NCBI GenBank assembly: GCA_017469945.1
Contig: JAFUFI010000014.1
Span: 62,001-126,000 of the forward strand
Length of the DNA stretch: 64,000 bases
Direction of reading: 5' to 3'
Source: Lachnospiraceae bacterium
GTDB taxonomy: Bacteria > Bacillota > Clostridia > Lachnospirales > Lachnospiraceae
Position 1 is the first letter of the stretch. The number at the start of each line of letters is the position of its first letter. Under the pieces are notes generated by a model. The model was not told the DNA's origin, did not search any database, and saw only the letters and a list, made by a program, of their open reading frames with translations. A program made the translations under genes and the position numbers. This document shows positions 37,933-45,495 of this stretch, piece by piece.

Positions 37933-38661
37933 TCAGTTTTTCTTACCCGAAGTTTGTCTAAAAAGCTCAGTAAGCTCATCTCCGGTAAGTTCCCTGTATT
38001 CCCCGGGCTTTAAATCGCCAAGAAGTATATTTACAATCCTTACTCTTTTAAGACTTCTGACTTCAGCTCCGCAGGCCTTGCACATTCGCCTTATCTGGCG
38101 GTTAAGTCCCTGGGTTAATACTACCTTAAAAGTATATTCCGACAGTCTTTCGGCAAAGGCAGGTCTTGTAGTCTGTTCCAGATCTTTAAGATAGATTCCC
38201 TCTTTAAACTTCTTTATAAGCTCATCGGAAACCTTGTTTTTGATCCTTACGACATACTCTTTTTCATGTCCGTTTGCTCCCCGCATCATACGCTCTATAA
38301 GGTCACCGTCATTGGTTAGAAGCATCAACCCTTCCGAGTCCTTATCAAGTCTTCCGGCGTAGGTAACCCTAACGGGATAATCTATAAGCTCTCCGATAAG
38401 CCTCTCGGCATGAGAATCCTTTTTGCTGACGGTAACTCCCACGGGCTTATAAAAAGCAAGATAAGCTTTTCTTTCAGGACCCGAAACTACTTTACCGTTA
38501 ACGATTATCTCTTCGGAGCCGTCAAGCCTCATCCCGGATGAAGCCTTTACGCCATTAACATAAACCTTCCCCATCTCGATAAGCTTATCCGCATCCCGCC
38601 TCGAGCAGATACCGCAGGAAGCCAGATATTTATTTATTCGTATATTTTCATTAACTTCCAT
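37933..38661 (-). CDS. Pseudouridine synthase, RsuA/RluB family
   Basis: 242 residues. N-terminal S4 RNA-binding domain (IRINKYLASCGICSRRDADK) and a catalytic domain with the AGRLDKDSEGLMLLTNDG motif holding the catalytic Asp. It modifies a uridine in 16S or 23S rRNA. The ATG at 38661 gives the standard start, though no good ribosome site precedes it and a TTG six codons upstream is possible. RluB, RluE and RsuA cannot be told apart here. Confidence 0.9.
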   Translation of the reverse strand: MEVNENIRINKYLASCGICSRRDADKLIEMGKVYVNGVKASSGMRLDGSEEIIVNGKVVSGPERKAYLAFYKPVGVTVSKKDSHAERLIGELIDYPVRVTYAGRLDKDSEGLMLLTNDGDLIERMMRGANGHEKEYVVRIKNKVSDELIKKFKEGIYLKDLEQTTRPAFAERLSEYTFKVVLTQGLNRQIRRMCKACGAEVRSLKRVRIVNILLGDLKPGEYRELTGDELTELFRQTSGKKN

Positions 38662-38722
38662 CAGTTTTTCTGTAAACAAATATTATTTACGTTTCAGTCC
38701 CCGCTCAAAAATATGCCCCAAA

Positions 38723-39199
38723 CTATTTATCGTAGAATTCCAGCTCAAGTATATTCTTTGCAGCGGGAATACCGTTTCCTTCTTCAAGTCCTCTCTTGGC
38801 GGTCTTATCCGCAAGGTCGTTGTACTTATCTCCCGAATGGCCCTCGACTTTATGGAAAGAGATTTTAATATCGGCGCCGCAGCTTCTCATATAGTCACGA
38901 TACTTTTGCGTCAGCTCATTTTTGGCCTTCCAGGCCCCCGTAACCCACATCTCGATACCACTGTAATCGTAAAATATATCAATAGCCTTATAGCCGCTCT
39001 TTCTCGCACAGGAAACCGCGTACATCGCGCCCAGCATCTCTCCCGTAACGTTTCTTTGCTTTAAAGACTCGGGATTGTCTCCGTTTCCGAGGGCGAGATA
39101 AATCTCTCCGTCATCAAGTATAAACACGCACCCAAAGGCATATTTTTTTATCGCATCATTGTAGCTTCCGTCTACGTAGACGGTTATTGATTCGTTCAT
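38723..39199 (-). CDS. Ribonuclease H family protein
   Basis: 158 residues. RNase HI fold with the catalytic acidic residues in place: VYVDGSYN (Asp), TGEMLGAMYA (Glu), IFYDYSGIEMW (Asp) and VEGHSGDKYNDLADK (Asp). It removes RNA from RNA-DNA hybrids. The ATG at 39199 has AAGGTG upstream and follows the carboxypeptidase gene closely. Shorter and more divergent than E. coli RnhA, but motifs are complete. Confidence 0.88.
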   Translation of the reverse strand: MNESITVYVDGSYNDAIKKYAFGCVFILDDGEIYLALGNGDNPESLKQRNVTGEMLGAMYAVSCARKSGYKAIDIFYDYSGIEMWVTGAWKAKNELTQKYRDYMRSCGADIKISFHKVEGHSGDKYNDLADKTAKRGLEEGNGIPAAKNILELEFYDK

Positions 39200-39212
39200 A
39201 TTCACCTTAAAA

Positions 39213-40508
39213 TCAGTTTTTGTGGTATCCTGTATTTCCTACAGCATAGATATTATATGCCGCTACATGGTCATAAATACATCTCCATGAGCTCCATGCG
39301 TTACCGCTGACGCAGATATAGGTTTTACCGGAATCGGTCTTCATCATACTTACGCCGCAGCATCCGGATTCATTTACAAATCCCGTTTTTGCACCGCATA
39401 CATATCCTCCGGTCTCCTTATCTTCGATTCTTCTGAGGAACCAGTTTGACAGAGGAATACCTTCGGAATGGAAATCCGAAATGCTTGTTGAATACCTTCT
39501 GGTACCCAAAACCTCACTTAAAAAGTCATCCTTCATTGCAGCGGCAAGAATAACAGCAATATCATTACAGGTACTGTAGTTGTTGTCGTCATATACTCCG
39601 ACGCAGTTGGCAAAATGTGTAGTTTCGGCAATTCCCAGGGCTGCGCAGTTGTCATTCATAAGCTTAACGAAATCTTCATGTGTTCCTGCAGTATATTCAG
39701 CCAGCATATAAGCAGATTCTCCGCCGGAAGGAAGTATCGTTCCGTAGAAAAGATCTCTTACAGTAACAACTTCACCTTCCTCAAACCCGGCGCTTGAACA
39801 GCCGTTTTTAAGGTCGTAGGAAATAGCGTTGTATGAAAGTGCAACCTTTTCATCAAGCATTTCATCCGTAATAAACTGTCTTGCTGTTAATACAGTCATT
39901 ACCTTTGTCATTGAAGCCGGAAACATTTTTTCAAATCCGCTTTTTTGAGCAAGTACCTTCCCCGTATCCACATCTACCATAAGCCCGTATGTGGAATAAA
40001 ACTCATCCGAGCCCATATATGCGGTATTTCCATCTGATGTAAAAACAATATCACCGCTCTTAAAATCATACCGTTTCGGAAGACTTGAAGGGTAAGATAC
40101 TCCTCCTCCGAGAGCGCCGTTTTCGGTAGTTTCATTGTAAGCGGTATCCGAAGCTATTAAAGCGCTGTCTTTATCGGGATTTCCGTAAATATCACCGCTT
40201 TCGGCGTTATCAAAGCCTCCGGCAGCCAAATCCTCCGAAGAGATATCTGTAGCAAGGGAATCCTTTTCCTCTTCTTCCAGAACCGCACCAATGGGTATTA
40301 CATTGTTTGAAACATTTTTCTTAGGAATATGCTTTACAACAAGCACAATTCCGGTAATGATCACTGCTAATAAAGCAAGCAAAATCAGACCGCCAAAGAA
40401 CAGTTTCCTGTTGCGAAGCTGACGTTTCTTTTCAGCTTCGACTCTGGCGCGTCTGATTTCGCATTTTATTCTGTATTCCTCTTCGGAATAGAAGTTATTC
40501 TGTGTCAT
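39213..40508 (-). CDS. Membrane-anchored D-alanyl-D-alanine carboxypeptidase
   Basis: 431 residues. N-terminal cytosolic basic region (EEYRIKCEIRRARVEAEKKR), one membrane helix near 40-62, a Ser/Asp-rich linker, then a penicillin-binding peptidase domain with SxxK in MFPASMTKVM near 196, PSGGES near 257 in the SxN position, and the KTG triad as CGAKTGFVN near 375. It trims peptide stems in the cell wall. The second motif is SGG rather than SGN, a variant seen in related clostridial enzymes. The ATG overlaps the porB stop by four bases (ATGA), so expression is tied to the oxidoreductase genes. Confidence 0.88.
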   Translation of the reverse strand: MTQNNFYSEEEYRIKCEIRRARVEAEKKRQLRNRKLFFGGLILLALLAVIITGIVLVVKHIPKKNVSNNVIPIGAVLEEEEKDSLATDISSEDLAAGGFDNAESGDIYGNPDKDSALIASDTAYNETTENGALGGGVSYPSSLPKRYDFKSGDIVFTSDGNTAYMGSDEFYSTYGLMVDVDTGKVLAQKSGFEKMFPASMTKVMTVLTARQFITDEMLDEKVALSYNAISYDLKNGCSSAGFEEGEVVTVRDLFYGTILPSGGESAYMLAEYTAGTHEDFVKLMNDNCAALGIAETTHFANCVGVYDDNNYSTCNDIAVILAAAMKDDFLSEVLGTRRYSTSISDFHSEGIPLSNWFLRRIEDKETGGYVCGAKTGFVNESGCCGVSMMKTDSGKTYICVSGNAWSSWRCIYDHVAAYNIYAVGNTGYHKN

Positions 40509-41446
40509 GAATCGCTCCGAGTAAGTAATTCTTCCCATCTTCTGTCTACTTCTTCCTGGAAAGCAGCGATGAGATGCTGGTTCTCAGGCTTGAAAAGATG
40601 CTTGAATCTTCCCTGCTTAACAAGGAAATCTTCAAGAGGAAGCTTATTTTTCGGTCTGTAGTTTACGATCCACTTACCCTCTATAACCTCAAATAAAGGC
40701 CAGTAGCAGGTTTCAACAGCAAGCTTACAGATTTCCGGAAGATCCGGAGTGTCATATCTCCAACCTCTGGGACAGGGAGCGAGAATATTTAAAAAGGCAG
40801 GTCCCTTTGTATAGATTGCTTTTTCGGATTTAACGTAAAGATCCTTAAAGTTACTGATAAATGTTGTCTGGGCAACATAAGGGATGTTATGGGCTGCCAT
40901 AATTCCCGCAAGATCCTTGCGGATCTGGGGCTTACCGTTTGAACACTTACCCGAAGGAGTAGTTGTTGTATCGGCATACTGGGGAGTAGCTGATGAACGC
41001 TGGATTCCCGTGTTCATATATGCTCCGTTGTCATAGCAGACATATACCATATCATGTCCTCTTTCCATAGCACCGGAAAGGGACTGAAGTCCGATATCGT
41101 AGGTTCCGCCGTCTCCGCCGAAGGTTATGAACTTGTAGGTTTCATCGATCTTTCCGCGCTTTTGTAAAGCTTTAAAAGCGGTCTCAACTCCCGAAAGCGT
41201 AGCTCCGGCGCTCTCAAAAGCGGTATGGATGTAGCTGTCTGTATAAGCTGTATAGGGGTATGTGTAGGTAGAAACCTCGAGACAACCCGTCGCATTACCA
41301 ACTACAGCTTTATCTCCGGGATGAAGGGCTTTTAATACGTTTCTTACCGCGATGGTACCGCCGCAACCTGCGCACATTCTGTGGCCGGGGGCAAGCCTCT
41401 CTTCCCTCTCCTGTATTTCCTTAAAATTAAATACGCTTTGTTCCAT
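40505..41446 (-). CDS. porB: 2-oxoacid:ferredoxin oxidoreductase, beta subunit (TPP-binding)
   Basis: 313 residues. It binds thiamine diphosphate and an iron-sulfur cluster. Cys25 and Cys28 (HRMCAGCGG) and later cysteines are cluster ligands, and GGDGGTYDIGLQSLSGA is the TPP/Mg-binding motif. It pairs with PorA to oxidise pyruvate or a branched-chain 2-oxoacid, passing electrons through PorD to ferredoxin. Pyruvate and 2-ketoisovalerate types look alike. Separated from porA by the 504-bp DUF559 element, yet its reading frame and start are intact. Confidence 0.93.
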   Translation of the reverse strand: MEQSVFNFKEIQEREERLAPGHRMCAGCGGTIAVRNVLKALHPGDKAVVGNATGCLEVSTYTYPYTAYTDSYIHTAFESAGATLSGVETAFKALQKRGKIDETYKFITFGGDGGTYDIGLQSLSGAMERGHDMVYVCYDNGAYMNTGIQRSSATPQYADTTTTPSGKCSNGKPQIRKDLAGIMAAHNIPYVAQTTFISNFKDLYVKSEKAIYTKGPAFLNILAPCPRGWRYDTPDLPEICKLAVETCYWPLFEVIEGKWIVNYRPKNKLPLEDFLVKQGRFKHLFKPENQHLIAAFQEEVDRRWEELLTRSDS

Positions 41447-41466
41447 GATTGATCCTTTTCTTATAT

Positions 41467-41516
41467 AAGCCTTCCCCTTGAGGGGAAGGTGTCTGCGAAG
41501 CAGACGGATGAGGTGA
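41467..41516 (+). repeat. Left inverted-repeat arm of the DUF559 element
   Basis: Fifty bases with two hairpins, CTTCCCC-TTGA-GGGGAAG and GTCTGC-GAA-GCAGAC, ending in GGATGAGGTGA. It matches the reverse complement of the outer and inner parts of the right arm. Confidence 0.85.
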
Positions 41517-41519
41517 AAA

Positions 41520-41813
41520 CTAATTAACTATATGATTCCATATATCCTCACAAACTGCTTCAAATCTTAGATTGATATCATTATTTGGATATCTTAAAAC
41601 AGTAATACCTAAACTCTTTAAATAATTATCCCTTTCTATATCTTCTTCTCTTCCGTCTTTTTCAAAATGTTGAGATCCATCCAGTTCAATAACTATTTTT
41701 TTAGATGGAATATAAAAATCAACAATATAAGGACCTATAACTTTTTGTCTTTTAACATTTACTTTTAAACTCTTTAAAAAGTCATACCATAAATGTCTTT
41801 CTTCTTTAGTCAT
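41520..41813 (-). CDS. DUF559 domain protein (Vsr/restriction-endonuclease-like fold)
   Basis: 97 residues from MTKEERHLWYDFLKSLKVNV. Typical DUF559 motifs are RQKVIGPYIVDFYIP, KIVIELDGSQHFEKDG and LKSLGITVLRYPNNDI, which fit a PD-(D/E)xK-like nuclease core (D and E-x-D-G-x-Q). The same frame stays open and family-like upstream of the ATG (NILTSYSQSLRKN), so the natural protein may begin at the ATT at 41865-41867, which follows GAGGTG in the right arm. No membrane segment. Function unproven; possibly acts on the element's own DNA. Confidence 0.8.
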   Translation of the reverse strand: MTKEERHLWYDFLKSLKVNVKRQKVIGPYIVDFYIPSKKIVIELDGSQHFEKDGREEDIERDNYLKSLGITVLRYPNNDINLRFEAVCEDIWNHIVN

Positions 41814-41870
41814 GTTTTTACGAAGCGACTGTGAATATGAAGTTAAAATGTTTTTATCTGAATTAATTTT

Positions 41871-41970
41871 TTCACCTCATCCGTCGCTTCGCGACACCTG
41901 TCTTCGCTTCGCTGCGGTCCGCGCAATTCAAACGTCCCCCGGACGTTTTGCGCCCTCAAGGGGAAGGCTT
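41871..41970 (-). repeat. Right inverted-repeat arm of the DUF559 element
   Basis: One hundred bases, longer than the left arm because of a hairpin-rich insertion between the GTCGC/GCGAC hairpin and the terminal CTCAAGGGGAAGGCTT. On the minus strand its inner end reads GGATGAGGTGA and could serve as the ribosome site of the DUF559 gene. Confidence 0.8.
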
Positions 41971-42016
41971 TATATTGTCCTTATCTGAAATAACCATATT
42001 CATTATGAAAAGGCTT

Positions 42017-43198
42017 TTATTCTCTAAGTCCTAAATAAGGATACTCACTGTAAGAAATCTCGCCCTTTGAAAGCTTGATAAGATTTTCGAATACTCCCTC
42101 GATATCCTCTACTTTAACGTCACGTCCCGAAAGTCCGTATATAATATTAACGGTCTCGGCCGTGCATTTAGCTCTGTACATAGCTGCGGTGAGCTCGGCT
42201 CCAAGGGGTCCTCCCTGGGTTGAATAGCTCTCAGAGCGGTCCATTATCGCTACCGCTTTGCATCCTTTAAGGGCTGCGGCAAACTCTTCTCCGGGGAAAG
42301 GACGGAATACTCTTACCTTCATAAGGCCTGCCTTAATTCCGCTTTCTCTTAGCTTGTCAACAGCATCCTTTACAGTTCCGCAAACAGAACCAATGGCTAC
42401 TACAGCATACTCGGCATCTTCAAGTCTGTATCCTTCGTAGAAGCCGTACTTTTGTCCGGTTATCTCCTCGAACTCTTTAGCCACGTCAAGTATAACCTTT
42501 TTGGCGTTTCTCATAGCTTCGGAATGTGCCTTTTTAGACTCCATACAGTAATTCGAAACAGCATAAGGTCCGATAGCCATCGGTTCGTTTTCTTTTAAAA
42601 GATAATGTTCCGGCTCGTACTGACCGACAAATTTCTTAATAGGCTCATCATCCCAAAGCGTAATGTTCTGTACGGCATGGGATGTGATAAATCCGTCCTG
42701 ACATATCATAACCGGAAGGTGCACGCCCTTAGCCTCGGCGATCCTGTGAGCCTGAAGGAAATTGTCGTAAACTTCCTGGTTGGTCTCTGCGTAAATCTGT
42801 ATCCATCCGGAATCTCTTGCGCCCATAGAGTCAGAGTGCTCCGCGTTGATATTAAGAGGTCCTGTAAGTCCTCTGTTTACAAGAGCCATAACGATGGGGA
42901 GTCTGCTTGATGCGGCGCAGTAGAGCATCTCCCACATAAGAGCCATACCCGCGCTGGACGTAGCCGTAATCGTTCTTGCACCGGCAGCTTCCGCCCCCAT
43001 AGCCGCGCTCATAGCGCTGTGTTCGCTCTCTACGGGAATAAACTCTGTAGTAATCTCTCCGTTTGCGATCATAGAAGCTACAAACTGAGGAATCTCGGTA
43101 GAAGGGGTTATGGGAAAGGCAGGCATAACATCGGGGTTAATCTGCTTGATTGCATGTCCGATTGCTTCGTTTCCGGACATTCTTGTTTTTGTAGCCAT
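42017..43198 (-). CDS. porA: 2-oxoacid:ferredoxin oxidoreductase, alpha subunit
   Basis: 393 residues. Pyrimidine-binding part of the TPP enzyme with FPITPSTEIPQFV near 25 and EHSAMSAAMGAEAAGARTIT near 60; the transketolase-like C-terminal domain ends the protein. The ATG at 43198 follows GGAGGG and lies only two bases after the porD stop; a frame running further upstream is open but has no site of its own. Works with PorB, PorC and PorD in ferredoxin-linked oxidative decarboxylation. Confidence 0.94.
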   Translation of the reverse strand: MATKTRMSGNEAIGHAIKQINPDVMPAFPITPSTEIPQFVASMIANGEITTEFIPVESEHSAMSAAMGAEAAGARTITATSSAGMALMWEMLYCAASSRLPIVMALVNRGLTGPLNINAEHSDSMGARDSGWIQIYAETNQEVYDNFLQAHRIAEAKGVHLPVMICQDGFITSHAVQNITLWDDEPIKKFVGQYEPEHYLLKENEPMAIGPYAVSNYCMESKKAHSEAMRNAKKVILDVAKEFEEITGQKYGFYEGYRLEDAEYAVVAIGSVCGTVKDAVDKLRESGIKAGLMKVRVFRPFPGEEFAAALKGCKAVAIMDRSESYSTQGGPLGAELTAAMYRAKCTAETVNIIYGLSGRDVKVEDIEGVFENLIKLSKGEISYSEYPYLGLRE

Positions 43199-43200
43199 CT

Positions 43201-43497
43201 TTAACCCTCCATCGTAATCGCACCGAAAGGACACGCTTTTACGCAAATACCGCATCCTTTGCAGTGGTCGTAATCAAAATCAAGTCTCTTTCCGTCCTTA
43301 ACAGGGATTGAAGAGTCGGGACAAAAAGGAACGCAAAGCAGGCACTGCTTGCACTTTTCTTTATCAAGTACGGGAGTCTGGGTTCTCCACTCGCCGGTGT
43401 TGAAATCTCTTGACGTAGCCGGCTCATATATCTGAAGGCCTTCCGTAAGGTCCTGCCACTTAGACTGTTCATTTATTTCAGAAGCTTTTATTGCCAT
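43201..43497 (-). CDS. porD: 2-oxoacid:ferredoxin oxidoreductase, delta subunit (2[4Fe-4S] ferredoxin)
   Basis: 98 residues. Two CxxCxxCxxxC(P) clusters: CKQCLLCVPFCPDSS and CKGCGICVKACPFGAI. An N-terminal stretch of about 50 residues docks to the complex. It carries electrons from the TPP site to ferredoxin. The start overlaps the porC end by ten bases. Confidence 0.96.
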   Translation of the reverse strand: MAIKASEINEQSKWQDLTEGLQIYEPATSRDFNTGEWRTQTPVLDKEKCKQCLLCVPFCPDSSIPVKDGKRLDFDYDHCKGCGICVKACPFGAITMEG

Positions 43498-44069
43498 CTT
43501 ACTACCTCCTCTATAGCCATATTTAGGGCCTTAAGGTTACCGTCAAGCACTTCCGGCTTTCTGGCGAATTTATGCTCAAGAGAGGTCTTCATCTCCCTTA
43601 AGAAAACGTCTATCTCCATTACTTCGGAAATCTTTACCATGGCCGCAAGCATAGGCGTATTGGGGAAATACTTGCCCAAAGTTGCCATACTTACCTTTCT
43701 GGCATCAAGGGCGTAGATCTTTCCCTTATAATCCCCGACAAGAGGCAATATTTCGTCTTTGCTTTTCTGGGTGTTTATAAGAATACCGCCGGTTTCTTTA
43801 AGTCCGCCGGTAACATTAACGGAATGCAAAAGAGTATCGTCAACAACTGCAACAAAATCAGGCTCATAGATATTGGAATGAACCCTAATCTCTTTATCGC
43901 TGATGCGATCGTACGCCGTAATAGGCGCGCCCATTCTCTCCGGACCGTATTCAGGAAATCCCTGAACCTGCTTGCCGGCCTGGAAAGCGACATCAGCCAA
44001 AAGAAGCGCAGCGGTCTTCGCACCCTGACCGCCTCTGCCGTGCCATCTGATTTCGGTTAGTTTACTCAT
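43488..44069 (-). CDS. porC: 2-oxoacid:ferredoxin oxidoreductase, gamma subunit
   Basis: 193 residues, starting MSKLTEIRWHGRGGQGAKTA, the standard gamma-subunit opening. The ATG at 44069 lies eight bases inside the CNNM gene and follows AAGGAAG, so translation is coupled to it. A longer frame exists upstream but would run through the CNNM coding sequence and gives a non-family N-terminus. Forms the first por gene of the set C-D-A-B. Confidence 0.95.
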   Translation of the reverse strand: MSKLTEIRWHGRGGQGAKTAALLLADVAFQAGKQVQGFPEYGPERMGAPITAYDRISDKEIRVHSNIYEPDFVAVVDDTLLHSVNVTGGLKETGGILINTQKSKDEILPLVGDYKGKIYALDARKVSMATLGKYFPNTPMLAAMVKISEVMEIDVFLREMKTSLEHKFARKPEVLDGNLKALNMAIEEVVRWQ

Positions 44070-45411
44070 AGTTTTCTTCCTTCTGTATTTCTTCTTCCTT
44101 TTCGCTGCCTTCTTCATCTGCAGCGGGCTCGGGAAGTTCGATCTCAATCTTTTCGATACGGCTCTGGTCAAGGCCTCTTACCGTAAGCTTAGTACCGTCT
44201 TCCAAAGACACGCTCTCTCCATCCTCGGGGAGGCGGTCGAGCTGTTCTATCATAATACCGCCGATAGAATCGTAGCTTTCGCTGTGAATATCAGTCTCAA
44301 GAGCATCATTGAGATCGTCGGTACTCATAGAAGCCTCAACAAGGTACTTTCTCTCTCCGACTTCGGTGATAAGAGTCTCTTCGTCTTCGTCGTACTCGTC
44401 TCTGATCTCGCCGACGATTTCCTCCAAAAGGTCCTCTAAGGTGATCATACCGACGCAGTCACCGTACTCATTCATAACAAGGGCGATGCTGGTGGTTTCC
44501 TTCCTCATCTCCTCTAAAAGGTCGGCTGTCTTTTTATGCTCGTGAGTGTAGATACACTCTCTTAAATAATCTCTGATAACAAAGTCTTCGGTATTTTCGC
44601 AAAAGGCAAGATCCTTGATATTTATAACTCCGAGGAAATGATCCTGCTCGCCCTCTTCGTCCTCCTCGTATACGGGAAGTCTTGTGTACATATGCTCCTT
44701 AAAGGTTTCCTTAACCTCGTCGAAGGTGTCCGATACCTTTACGGTAACCATATTTACTCTGGGGATCATAATATCCTTGGCTTCCGAATCGGAGAATTCA
44801 AACACATTAAGGATCATCTCCCTTTCTTCCGATTCGATAACACCGTCCTCGTGTCCCGCCTCAACGTAAGTTTTAAGCTCGGTTTCCGTCATCTGCTCAT
44901 GGTAGTTTCCATCTATACGGAAAAGCTTTTGAATGCCTTTGGTTATTACATCTACGATAAAAATAACCGGTGTCAATATAACCATCAGCACGTAGATAAG
45001 TCCGCTGTATATAAATGCAATCTTTTCCGCGTAGCTCATAGCCCAGTTCTTGGGAACAATCTCTCCGAATATAAGGATAACGATTGTTAAAACTGCCGTA
45101 GCTATTCCGACGGCAACACTCTCCGAAAGAGTCAGTCCCGCTATTTTACTGATCTTTATAGCTAAAACGGTAGCTATAGAAGATGCTGATATATTAACGA
45201 TATTGTTGCCGATAAGGATTGCGGAAAGCATCTTGCTTCGCTTTTCCAAAATCTTGTCCACCCTCGCGGCAGCCTTGTTTCCCTCCTCGGCAAGGGAACG
45301 GATTCTTATCTTGTTTACTGTAGTAAGAGCCGTCTCAGCCGATGAGAAAAATGCAGATAAAATGATTAATGCTAAAAGTAAAATAATCTTTAGTATAGTT
45401 TCTATGTCCAA
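44062..45411 (-). CDS. CNNM/CorC-type membrane protein with CBS pair
   Basis: 449 residues. DUF21 membrane domain (four helices, about 5-165; SAFFSSAETALTTVNKIRIRSL), then two CBS domains (about 205-330; DIMIPRVNMVTV and ALVMNEYGDCVGMITLEDLLEEIVGEIRDEYDE), and a C-terminal CorC_HlyC domain. Related proteins move or sense Mg/Co ions. The start is TTG at 45411, eight or nine bases after AGGAGGG. An inverted repeat (45419-45459) would hide this site in the RNA. It overlaps porC by eight bases, so an ion-homeostasis gene leads the por operon. Confidence 0.9.
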   Translation of the reverse strand: MDIETILKIILLLALIILSAFFSSAETALTTVNKIRIRSLAEEGNKAAARVDKILEKRSKMLSAILIGNNIVNISASSIATVLAIKISKIAGLTLSESVAVGIATAVLTIVILIFGEIVPKNWAMSYAEKIAFIYSGLIYVLMVILTPVIFIVDVITKGIQKLFRIDGNYHEQMTETELKTYVEAGHEDGVIESEEREMILNVFEFSDSEAKDIMIPRVNMVTVKVSDTFDEVKETFKEHMYTRLPVYEEDEEGEQDHFLGVINIKDLAFCENTEDFVIRDYLRECIYTHEHKKTADLLEEMRKETTSIALVMNEYGDCVGMITLEDLLEEIVGEIRDEYDEDEETLITEVGERKYLVEASMSTDDLNDALETDIHSESYDSIGGIMIEQLDRLPEDGESVSLEDGTKLTVRGLDQSRIEKIEIELPEPAADEEGSEKEEEIQKEENYE

Positions 45412-45418
45412 AAAGAAT

Positions 45419-45459
45419 GCCCTCCTATGGCATTAATATAAATAATACCATAAAAGGGC
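45419..45459 (-). promoter_or_regulatory. Inverted repeat covering the CNNM ribosome site
   Basis: On the minus strand GCCC-TTT-TATGG pairs with CCATA-GGA-GGGC. The second half contains the AGGAGGG ribosome site of the TTG-start gene. A TATTAT-type -10 also lies inside, so the fold forms only if transcription begins upstream. Confidence 0.4.
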
Positions 45460-45495
45460 AATCCTTACCACATTTTGAACCTATAAATCTGTATA

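Larger units (their letters stand above)
41467..41970 (-). mobile_element. 504-bp inverted-repeat element carrying a DUF559 nuclease gene
   Basis: Ends are AAGCCTTCCCCTTGAG at 41467 and its exact inverse at 41955-41970. The longer arms share the segments GGTGTC...GACGGATGAGGTG, each with its own hairpin (GTCTGC-GAA-GCAGAC on the left, GTCGC-TTC-GCGAC on the right). The right arm has ~45 extra bases with the strong hairpin 41921-41953 (AACGTCC/GGACGTT inside GCGCAA/TTGCGC). TATAT flanks both ends (41462-41466 and 41971-41975), a possible 5-bp target duplication, though the sequence is low-complexity. It interrupts the porA-porB intergenic gap and points in the operon direction. Confidence 0.8.

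Noticed and set aside
43198..43255. Longer PorA N-terminus
   Set aside because: The extra 19 residues lie inside porD in another frame and have no ribosome site, while the ATG at 43198 has GGAGGG.
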